From contig NZ_JBEUMS010000022.1 of assembly GCF_040543805.1 (NCBI RefSeq), forward strand, positions 1 through 64,000: a stretch of 64,000 bases of DNA, in the 5' to 3' direction. The position numbers and the translations under genes are program-made. Origin of the DNA: Arcicella rosea. Lineage in GTDB: Bacteria > Bacteroidota > Bacteroidia > Cytophagales > Spirosomataceae. A model generated the notes under the pieces. The model was not told where the DNA came from, did no database searches, and saw nothing but the letters and a program-made list of their open reading frames with translations. Positions 51,701 to 56,611 of the stretch are shown piece after piece (position 1 is the stretch's first letter; the number at the start of each line of letters is the position of its first letter).

Positions 51701-53422
51701 CCCTTTACAAATAGATACATCTTTAGCTGAGATAGTTAAAGCTGCAATCGAAGGAATTACTGATATTTTCACAGCGTTAACAGAAGTTCCAATACAGTTA
51801 TTTTGTGTACAAATAACTGAATAAGTTGTGTTAACAGATGGACTTACCGTAATATCTTTAGTAATGGCACCTGTACTCCAAAGAATGCTTCCTGTACAAC
51901 CACTACTGCTTAAGTTAACTGTACTTCCATTACAAATCGTTTGGTTATCAGCATTGATAACCGTTTGATTAGCAGTTGTATTTTTTACTTTAATAATAAT
52001 AGATGTATTAGTACTGGTACAAGTATTTGTTTTACAAAAAGCTGAATAAGTTGTTGTGTTATTAGGTTTAACAGTTAATGTATTTCCCTCGGAATCATCA
52101 TTCCATTTCACAATACCATTACATCCTGAAGCAGTTAAAGTTACAGTAGTTCCTTGACAAATGTCATTTAAAGAACTTGAAATTATTGGTGCTGATAATA
52201 ATGTATTTACGGTTACTTTCAGAATATCACTCTTCTCACTTGTACATCCATTTTTAGTACAAGTAGCTCTATAATTAGTTGTTACTGATGGCGATACCAA
52301 TTTATCTACAATATTATTTCCATCATACCAAGTCAAAATCCCATCACATCCATTTGCATCTAGCACTATTGAGTTTCCAGCGCAAATACCCACAGAATTT
52401 ACAGGGAGACTTGGCTTTTCTGGAAATGCAGTAACAACAATATCAACAGCATTACTTGTAAATAAGCATGAGTTATTAACAATAGCAACTTGATATTGAC
52501 CAGATTCAGTAACTTGATAAGTATTAGCAATAGCATCATAAATATTGTTACCATTCTTTTGCCATTGATATCTATATCCACTTGGAACACTCAATTGTAT
52601 TGATTGTCCTTGACAAACAGTTGTTGAAGATGGAACATTAATTTTTATACTAGTAGCATCATTACAGAGCGTAAATTTTCTAAGACCAACGGAACTCCAA
52701 TTTCCTTTAGTATCTTTTACACGAATAAACATTTGATGTTCCCCACTAAGAACACCCGATAAATTAGCTGTAAATGACAAGTTATTAATATTTGTTCCAG
52801 TGGTAAAAGCAACATCATACCCTTTGCCAAAACCGGGGTCTTTATCAATAAAATATTCTACTTTAGCAATATTAGATAAAGTCATTTCTAAAGGGCTATC
52901 TTCTTTAAAAATAGGTTTAATAGCAACTACACTCCATTTCCCGGATAAATCTCTAACCCTGAAATTTAAATAATGTACTCCCTTAGGTAAATCTTGAGCA
53001 AGAGGTATGGTGAAATTAAAGTTATTTATCTGACTACTTTTCTCTAAATTAACAGTAGTTCCTTTACCAAATCCGGGGTCATTGTCGATAAAGTACTCAG
53101 CATAACTAATGTAACTCAATGGAGTAGCAGAAGTTATATTATCTTTCATAAAAGTACTAATTGATGTAACACTCCAATTATTATTTACATCTTTGGCTCT
53201 TACTGCCAAAAGATGTAAACCATTTGGAATTTCCATGGATGAGAGCGGGATAGAAAAAGTACCCGACACCACAATATTGGGGTTAATTACCAAAGCAGTT
53301 CCTTTGCCAAAACCCGGGTCTTGGTCAATGAAATACTCTACCCTATTTATATTTTGAGCTTGCGTTACTGAAAGGCAAAAGCAAATCAATAACATTAAAC
53401 TTAAGAAAATACGAGTTTTCAT
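42758..53422 (-). CDS. Giant T9SS-sorted repeat protein, Ig-like arrays and two seven-bladed propellers
   Basis: A 3554-residue secreted protein in a single open frame. Order: signal peptide (ends VTQAQ, about 22); three EYFIDxDPGxGKG modules (about 26-262); divergent Ig-like units with paired cysteines (about 265-635); three more EYFIDxDPG modules (about 639-875); further Ig-like units; 16 nearly identical 76-residue Ig-like units (about 1117-2331; CKSDSSLATTITV at each end); seven WDKTFGG...DGGF blades (about 2346-2754); three more Ig-like units; a second set of seven blades (about 2994-3394); one Ig-like unit; and a T9SS type A sorting domain (last 80 residues: FKVFPNPAKEELNVE, GQQVLE, GSYFYLIQY, GKVLLE). 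It should be cell-surface bound or released by T9SS. A role in adhesion or gliding is inference. Confidence 0.92.
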   Translation of the reverse strand: MKTRIFLSLMLLICFCLSVTQAQNINRVEYFIDQDPGFGKGTALVINPNIVVSGTFSIPLSSMEIPNGLHLLAVRAKDVNNNWSVTSISTFMKDNITSATPLSYISYAEYFIDNDPGFGKGTTVNLEKSSQINNFNFTIPLAQDLPKGVHYLNFRVRDLSGKWSVVAIKPIFKEDSPLEMTLSNIAKVEYFIDKDPGFGKGYDVAFTTGTNINNLSFTANLSGVLSGEHQMFIRVKDTKGNWSSVGLRKFTLCNDATSIKINVPSSTTVCQGQSIQLSVPSGYRYQWQKNGNNIYDAIANTYQVTESGQYQVAIVNNSCLFTSNAVDIVVTAFPEKPSLPVNSVGICAGNSIVLDANGCDGILTWYDGNNIVDKLVSPSVTTNYRATCTKNGCTSEKSDILKVTVNTLLSAPIISSSLNDICQGTTVTLTASGCNGIVKWNDDSEGNTLTVKPNNTTTYSAFCKTNTCTSTNTSIIIKVKNTTANQTVINADNQTICNGSTVNLSSSGCTGSILWSTGAITKDITVSPSVNTTYSVICTQNNCIGTSVNAVKISVIPSIAALTISAKDVSICKGESTILSAGFCYGVTQWNNGDIGRSITVSPTISTTYTAVCLNNGCSSSVSNAIKINVSECENTAISITAIEYFIDKDPGLGKGTNVSITNASAITKDFNVSLPSTLSDGIHTLSVRAKDSKGSWTSVAIRPFVKQSLSQSILSTITQLEYFYDKDPGYGKGTQITVAKQNTIDNLNITLPISSSLSDGLHFLTIRAKDSKNSWGVSATKVFLKNVISNVALSNLTQLEYFVDIDPGNGKGIGIPFTSGQTLSNLTFDVSLKNLNLRDGEHFLQLRAKDNKGNWSNVGTKIFQSSNELVSIGSVANSYCNQQTVNIPYTVKGTFESDNEFIVQVSNSDGLFGDYSTEIGRLNSKINASIVSSIPNIVGDKYRIRIKSTNPVRYSDSKPIVFKQKPNRPTISNGSAIDFCKGGNVILSASSDEGNIRWSNGLISTQINASKVGEYYAISTLNGCSSDISNIITVTNNVPSPQAPLISSTNAVICSGQTAILRATGCLGTVIWSNGTSGININVSPTITTKYKAICSVQNCISDSSLATTITVLPKPTQPKITVSNATVCAGSSSVLTSTACLGGTLTWTSGLTGNSITVSPTSTKSYKVLCTINGCKSDSSLATTITVVPKPSQPKITASNSSICVGGSSVLTATACTNGTLTWTSGLTGTSITVSPTSTKSYKVLCTINGCKSDSSLATTITVLPKPSQPKITASNSSICVGGSSVLTSTACTNGTLTWTGGLSGNSITVSPTATKSYKALCAVNGCKSDSSLATTITILPKLIQPIITASNSSICVGGSSVLTSTACTNGVLTWTGGLTGSSITVSPTSTRSYKVLCTINGCKSDSSLATTITVIPKPTQPKITASNATVCAGSSSILTSTACVGGTLTWTGGLTGSSITVSPTATKSYKVLCTIGGCKSDSSLATTITVISKPTQPKITASNTSICVGSSSVLTSTACVGGTLTWTGGLTGSSITVSPTATKSYKVLCTINGCKSDSSLATTITVVAKPIQPKIIVSNSSICVGSSSVLTSTACTNGTLTWTDGLTGNTITASPTATKSYKALCTINGCKSDSSLATTITVLPKPIQPKITASNSSICVGSSSVLTSSACVGGTLTWTGGLTGSSITVSPTKTTTYKVLCTIGGCKSDSSLATTITIIQKPVQPKITANNTSICAGSSSVLTSTACTGGTLTWTGGLTGNSIIVSPTATKAYKVLCTIGGCKSDSSLATTITVIPKPTQPKITASNATVCTGSSSVLTSTACTGGTLTWTGGLTGNSIIVSPTATKAYKVLCTIGGCKSDSSLATTITVIPKPTQPKITASNATVCTGSSSVLTSTACVGGTLTWTGGLAGNSITVSPTSTRSYKVLCTIGGCKSDSSLATTINVIAKPTQPKITASNSSICVGGNSVLTSTACVGGTLTWTGGLTGSSITVSPTATKSYKVLCTIGGCKSDSSLVTTITVVPKPTQPKIIVSNSSICVGGSSVLTATACTNGVLTWTGGLTGSSITVSPTSTKSYKVLCTIGSCKSDSSLVTTITVTSKPTQPKITVNNTNICVGGSSILTATACTGGTLTWTGGLTGNSITVSPTATKSYKALCTINGCKSDSSLATTITILPKPIQPIITASNSSICVGGSSVLTSTACTNGVLTWTGGLTGNSITVSPTATKSYKVLCTIGGCKSDSSLATTITITPKPTQPKITASNSSICVGGNSVLTSTACVGGTLTWTGGLTGNSITVSPTATKSYKVLCTIGSCKSDSSLVTTITVTPKPNAPVISSNVTCTNSVTKQWDKTLKGNGSENIRVMLNLPDGGYIIGGENYSDITSSLDYWLVKTDAKGNKVWEKTFGGTKDENLASMLATADGGYVLLGISNSDISADKSEASRGTNDYWVIKVNANGTKVWDKTFGGNAQDTPKSIVATSDGGFILGGQSLSGLSGDKTEASKGTYDFWIVKINANGSKVWDKTFGGDNEEYLSKILITADGGYLLGGHSSSGISGNKSETSKGASDYWIVKINANGSKVWDKAFGGNSVEYLGDISTTSDGGFLLVGDSYSGLSGDKTQSLKGDTDYWAVKINANGLKIWDKAFGGNSSEYFKAIANTNDGGFILAGYSFSGISGDKSEASNGNSDYWAIRIDANGVKVWDKAFGGNSHDMLSNIITSNDGGFLLGGTSLSGLSGDKTDVGTQYQYCWIVKASVCNPNNITSSQKPTLTATGCTGTVTWSNGATGNSITVSPSTATTYTATCTVNGCVSTVSNSITVSVTVTKPTTPTITASNATICAGTNATLTASACTGGTLTWTDGLTGNSITVSPTATKTYKVVCSQNGIISDSSAAVTVTVNPKPTQPKNTVSNATICAGGSAVLSATACSGGTLTWTGGLTGASITVSPTATKSYKAICAINGCKSDSSLATTVNVLAKPNAPTITSKSTTVSSVVKQWEKTYGGNWYDNLSCVVPTQDGGYLLGGNSSSNIISGEKSEDIVGGWIVKINADGNKIWDKAYKDIFLAANGGIGLRSIIPTSDGGFLLGATSITNTGAIDFWLIKIDANGNKIWDKTFGGIAEDYLVKIISTSDGGFLIGGSSLSSGTNGYLDYLVIKVDANGNKQWTKFYGAAGHETLSSIIKTSDGGYLLAGDSHSNIGGDKSENSKGLYSSDYWIVKIDANGTKIWDKTLGGDNNDASPDIVQTSDGGFLLGGSSRSSISGDKSENYRGDVGYDDFWIVKLDSKGTKIWDKTFGGSMNDKLIKIMTTADGGFLLGGSSYSGIGLNKSEDTQGHWLIKMDANGQKIWDKTFGGIGTDPGIYDISPTSDGGYIFGGSSKSSNRQMDYWIVKIKENKTTTTTLNATGCTGTVTWSNGSTGNSITVSPSTATTYTATCTVNGCVSSASNAIKVNPDLTTTSTGSMYEAARLDANPSKPDTRIEFKVFPNPAKEELNVETDLEGEATIQLYNMIGQQVLESTFVKKTKIPLINLSKGSYFYLIQYQEYRKTGKVLLE
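43240..44440 (-). repeat. Second set of seven WDKTFGG blades
   Basis: Seven units open with WEKTYGG, WDKAYKD, WDKTFGG, WTKFYGA, WDKTLGG, WDKTFGG and WDKTFGG, each followed by a (S/T)xDGG(F/Y) strand and a D(Y/F)WxVKxDANG strand. Unit length is about 50-65 residues. Seven blades are the commonest number for a closed beta-propeller. Confidence 0.8.
45160..46385 (-). repeat. First set of seven WDKTFGG blades
   Basis: Seven units open with WDKTLKG, WEKTFGG, WDKTFGG, WDKTFGG, WDKAFGG, WDKAFGG and WDKAFGG. Each holds DGG(F/Y)(I/L)LGG, often SGLSGDKTEASKG, and ends DYWIVKINANG. The blades within this set are more alike than those of the second set, consistent with later expansion. Confidence 0.8.
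46430..50077 (-). repeat. Array of 16 tandem 228-bp units
   Basis: Sixteen units of exactly 228 bases (76 residues) stand in frame. The conserved segment CAGTCCAAGT or a one-base variant recurs every 228 bases from about 46551 to 49971. Each unit codes for KPTQPKITASN, a first cysteine (S-I-C or T-V-C), TSTAC, TLTWTGGLTG, ITVSPTATKSYKVLC and GGCKSDSSLATTITV. Differences between units are mostly at a few positions (GG or NG after AC, I-G-G or I-N-G before CKSD). Confidence 0.92.
47733..48206 (-). repeat. Recent duplication of one 228-bp unit
   Basis: Positions 47733-47978 and 47961-48206 are identical over about 246 bases except for one base (C at 47939 against G at 48167). This is far closer than other neighbouring units, so one unit was copied recently. 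Confidence 0.85.
50780..51510 (-). repeat. Second block of three EYFIDxDPGxGKG modules
   Basis: Three modules of about 79 residues begin AIEYFIDKDPGLGKG, QLEYFYDKDPGYGKG and QLEYFVDIDPGNGKG. Each continues with a SLPSTLSDGIHTLSVRAKDSKGSWT-type strand pair (LSDGxHxLxxRAKDxxxxW). Confidence 0.8.
52630..53360 (-). repeat. First block of three EYFIDxDPGxGKG modules
   Basis: Three modules of about 79 residues begin RVEYFIDQDPGFGKG, YAEYFIDNDPGFGKG and KVEYFIDKDPGFGKG, with the same LPxGxHxLxxRxxDxxxxWS ending. They directly follow the signal peptide. I know of no named family for this module. Confidence 0.8.
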
Positions 53423-53521
53423 AAGAGCAAATGTTTATCGGTGGGCAATATTATAAAGCAATTTTTGTGATAATGAAAGATGCGATGAGAAACAATTACT
53501 TAAAATATAGACATAGTGAAT

Positions 53522-53560
53522 TCATGAGACGATTTTTATACCTTAAAAACCGTCTCATGA
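53522..53560 (-). terminator. Terminator after the beta-helix-like gene
   Basis: TCATGAGACG (53522-53531) pairs with CGTCTCATGA (53551-53560), 39 bases past the minus-strand stop at 53599. The giant gene downstream should therefore have its own promoter in 53423-53521. Confidence 0.75.
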
Positions 53561-53598
53561 AAGTAAATCACCCAATTCTATCAAAATAATTACTTATC

Positions 53599-54648
53599 CT
53601 AATTGCTTGAACGAACGCTTATTGTAACAGTTAGTGGAGTAGTAGAATTTCCAGAACCTGTATTAATATACGTAGTTATCACTGGAGTATTAGGAACCCC
53701 AGATGGAATGTAAGGTGTCCCTCCAGCAAATGCTCCAATGGCTGTACTCCCCACACCAACTGTTTTAGCAGGAGAAGTAGCAGAAAGTTCTACATTTGAA
53801 TCTACAAAGGGGCTTACTGCCCAAGGATTAGTCACTTTGAATACGGAAGCCGCTGTAGCACTATTAACATTTCCTGCACCTGTTGGCAAACCAGCAACAC
53901 TTGTACATAAGTTATTAGAAACTGTTGTTCCAGTTACATCAGTATTTATCACTTTATAAGTAGAACTTGCATTTCTAGCATCTATAATATTGTTTGAAAA
54001 CACACATCCTTTGGTTGTATTCAAAACAAAAGACGATGCATTAAATACATTATTATTAATTACAGAATTTTTAAGCCCAGATATATAACCTCCTCCAATA
54101 AAAATATTATTTGAAACATTACAATTATAACCGACATCATCTCCACTACAATAAACTGAATTAATTAGATTTTGACTGATATTAACTTTTGTCGCTTTAG
54201 GGTAAGTACCATTTAATATAGTACTGGATTGATTCAAATAAACATAATAGATCTTACACCTTGTAATAGAAATGTTCATATCGTAAACATAAATATAAGA
54301 AGAAACCTCTACTCCCATAATAGAACTATTAGCACTTTCATTTTCAAAATATACATTACCAAGTTTTGGAGTTCTTTTATCAAAAAAGGTATTTGGAGTA
54401 TTAGCTAAATCATAACCTATGCCAATAATACTTATTTTTTTTGAAACTTTTAAGTCTCCATAATTATCATCATTACTTGGTTCTAGTTGAATTATATCCC
54501 CTGCCACCGCAGCATCATGAGCGTCTTGAGCCGTGGCGTAAACTGCAGGATCATTAAGCCCTGGAGTATTATTTACTCTACGAATAGTCTGTGAGAAAAT
54601 GGTAAGATTGATAAATAATAAAGCGAAGATTAGTACAAGTTTTTTCAT
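53599..54648 (-). CDS. Secreted parallel beta-helix-like protein
   Basis: A 349-residue exported protein (signal ending TIFSQ). The first part (VYATAQDAHDAAVAGDIIQLEPS) is of the kind that opens pectate-lyase-like right-handed beta-helix proteins. A ladder of short strands follows (GDLKVSKKISIIGIG, NISQNLINSVYCSG, NCNVSNNIFIGG, SVINNNVFNAS, CVFSNNIIDARN, TTVSNNLCTS), each with asparagine or cysteine at the turn. No catalytic residues for a lyase can be identified, and no T9SS sorting domain is present; the C-terminus (TPLTVTISVRSSN) looks like a short strand-rich tail. It may be a surface or extracellular protein related to its giant neighbour. Confidence 0.75.
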   Translation of the reverse strand: MKKLVLIFALLFINLTIFSQTIRRVNNTPGLNDPAVYATAQDAHDAAVAGDIIQLEPSNDDNYGDLKVSKKISIIGIGYDLANTPNTFFDKRTPKLGNVYFENESANSSIMGVEVSSYIYVYDMNISITRCKIYYVYLNQSSTILNGTYPKATKVNISQNLINSVYCSGDDVGYNCNVSNNIFIGGGYISGLKNSVINNNVFNASSFVLNTTKGCVFSNNIIDARNASSTYKVINTDVTGTTVSNNLCTSVAGLPTGAGNVNSATAASVFKVTNPWAVSPFVDSNVELSATSPAKTVGVGSTAIGAFAGGTPYIPSGVPNTPVITTYINTGSGNSTTPLTVTISVRSSN

Positions 54649-54819
54649 GACCTTAAAAGTTTTAGTTAAATACTAATTATGAAGCAATAGTAAAAATTAT
54701 AACAATATGATTTACAATACTTTAAAAAAAAACGCTTAAAACTTATTATACGGTAAATAATTTTCAAATATGGTATTTAGCATTACTTTGTTCAATAAAA
54801 GAAGTTAAGTAAGCTATTC

Positions 54820-55179
54820 TTATTTTTGTGTAGCCATTCTTTTCTTTCGTTGTACATAGTACATTTTAAACTGATTCCTGCATCTTCTGGATATTGAGGC
54901 TTTCATTGTATTGCTTAGAATGACATAACTATTGACAAAACTATAATCTGTTAAATATTCACTGTTAATGATGTATGAGCGATGAATTCGGAGAAAGCTC
55001 TCTTTTTTGCAAAGGGTCTCGTAACTTTTTATAGTTTTAGCAGAAAGGTATTGTTTCCCATTATTCATATAAATGATTGTGTAGTTAATTGTAGCTTGTA
55101 ACATCACAATATCTGAAACTTCAATTTTATCAACTCCTACATTCACGATTTCTCTTTCTGAGTCTTTTTGATTTTTCAT
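54820..55179 (-). CDS. Stand-alone LytTR DNA-binding regulator
   Basis: A 119-residue protein made of a single LytTR domain (about 15-112): IVMLQATINYTIIYMNNGKQYLSAKTIKSYE, read in parts, the signature FLRIHRSYIIN and SISRRCRNQF. There is no receiver domain, unlike LytR/AlgR response regulators, so its control must come from elsewhere. Many Bacteroidota carry such short LytTR proteins next to secreted-protein genes. It is upstream of the beta-helix-like gene on the same strand (171-base gap) and could regulate that region. Confidence 0.85.
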   Translation of the reverse strand: MKNQKDSEREIVNVGVDKIEVSDIVMLQATINYTIIYMNNGKQYLSAKTIKSYETLCKKESFLRIHRSYIINSEYLTDYSFVNSYVILSNTMKASISRRCRNQFKMYYVQRKKRMATQK

Positions 55180-55549
55180 GGTTTACTCTTCAATTGATTA
55201 ATTCAAAACGATAAGATTGGTAGGCTTTTTAAGAGCTAATAAGGCTCTAAATCTATCTGTTCTGTTTGTTTGATAAAGGTAATTTTATAATAACACTTAA
55301 AAAATACCCAGAAATAGGTATTTTAACGAGAAGCTACTTCATTTTCAGCCTAAATAATTTAATATAAAAACACTAAAAATGTTAAATTCCAATGTTCACT
55401 CAACCATCAGAAATCCAAGAACTCATAGCACTAAACGTATGCTATCGTTATTGGCATTTGTTGGATGATTAAGTTGTTTTATTCAACAAATATAGAATCA
55501 CTGTTTTTGGTATAAAATACCGCATGCGTGGTATTTTATACCAAAAAAC
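55180..55549. other. 370-base gap between two regulator genes
   Basis: No convincing gene is seen. Two overlapping short frames (from 55379 and 55392, under 30 codons) were judged chance. The right end holds the long inverted repeat at 55504-55547; the left part should contain the LytTR promoter. Confidence 0.6.
55504..55547 (-). terminator. Long hairpin abutting the LuxR-type gene stop
   Basis: An 18-bp perfect stem (55504-55521, TTTTTGGTATAAAATACC, with 55530-55547) closes over GCATGCGT, itself containing the palindrome GCATGC. It begins 3 bases past the stop at 55550. It could terminate that gene or, being AT-rich and symmetric, be a protein-binding site. Confidence 0.6.
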
Positions 55550-56317
55550 CTACAAAAAGTAAGCGTAAATAGATAATTGCGATGCTTTCTTACACTCAAG
55601 TTTGGTCATAATGTTTTTTCTATGTGTTCTTATCGTTTCATACGAAAGACAAAGATGGGTTGCGATAAGCTTATCAGTCATTCCGTGAATAATCAAGCCC
55701 AAAATTTCTCTTTCTCTTTTTGTTAATTTTAAATAGTTTTCAGTGTGCTTTTGTGTGAGTTTTCTACTTCTAAGCAATTTATTAAGCATAAAAAGATATT
55801 CACTTAAATCTTCACTATCAATGGTAAGCTCTATGCGTGTTTTATGAGGAATTACGTCATGTAAAATTTTAATTTCAGGTGGTTCTGGTAAAGATTTAGG
55901 TGTATTATTAGGCTTAAACATCCATTCAACAGCTTCTTCTTTATTCACAAAAAAATGTGGTCTAAAACCCGTTTGGGAATTCTCAAAAACATCAACTACT
56001 GAAAGATGAGAAGCAGTATCAGTACTAATAACAAAACCAAGTTTAGGAGGAACATAAAGTTGATTTAGCTTTTGCCAATCTGGCATATTCAGAAAATTAT
56101 CAACCCATTTTTGTAAATCTGGAGGTATTGTAAAAGTAAGATTGGTATTATCCCATAATGCTTTACTAATACCGCCAACATTATCGAAATGCACCCGATA
56201 ATCTTTGATAATACCTATAAAATCATTAGCATTATTGCAATTGACAAATGAATTGAAGGAGATTCCTTCTTTTTCAAGGTAATCAATTTGAAATTTGGGT
56301 GTATCGTAAATAATCAT
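55550..56317 (-). CDS. LuxR-type transcriptional regulator with unknown N-domain
   Basis: A 255-residue protein. The C-terminal domain (about 193-255) is a LuxR/GerE helix-turn-helix: LTKREREILGLIIHGMTDKLIATHLCLSYETIRTHRKNIMTKLECK (read in parts). The N-terminal 150 residues match no receiver, PAS or autoinducer domain that I recognise; they contain NVGGISKALWDNTNLTF and VISTDTASHLSVVDVFENSQTGFRPHFFVN, which suggests a sensory fold. Its signal and targets are unknown. It may act on the LytTR gene or the secreted proteins downstream on the same strand. Confidence 0.85.
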   Translation of the reverse strand: MIIYDTPKFQIDYLEKEGISFNSFVNCNNANDFIGIIKDYRVHFDNVGGISKALWDNTNLTFTIPPDLQKWVDNFLNMPDWQKLNQLYVPPKLGFVISTDTASHLSVVDVFENSQTGFRPHFFVNKEEAVEWMFKPNNTPKSLPEPPEIKILHDVIPHKTRIELTIDSEDLSEYLFMLNKLLRSRKLTQKHTENYLKLTKREREILGLIIHGMTDKLIATHLCLSYETIRTHRKNIMTKLECKKASQLSIYAYFL

Positions 56318-56561
56318 TGTTTTCCCCTTTAAAAATGATTAATCATGTTTTTAATAATATTCCTTCTATGCTCAGTTGGTTACATTTTGTCCTGCTAGAA
56401 TTTAAAAATAAATAATACCAAAGATGAATTCTAAGCGCCATAAAATTACTTTAATAGCCATTTGAAAGAATAATTACTCCTTAATTTCTGCATAAAAATT
56501 TATTTTACGGTACGCTAGAAAAATTAGTATTACTATTTCTAGTTATTGCCAATAAAACAAA

Positions 56562-56594
56562 AAAGCCCTCAAAAGAAAATCTCTTGAGGGCTTT
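56562..56594 (-). terminator. Terminator of the GH65 gene
   Basis: AAAGCCCTCAA and TTGAGGGCTTT form an 11-bp stem, 18 bases past the stop at 56612, with an A-run on the left (U-run on the minus strand). Confidence 0.85.
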
Positions 56595-56611
56595 CATATT
56601 ATTATTTGGGC

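Noticed and set aside
55379..55472. Two overlapping small frames (29 and 26 codons) in the gap between the regulator genes
   Set aside because: Too short, without a family match or clear promoter; the amino-acid content looks like random AT-rich sequence.
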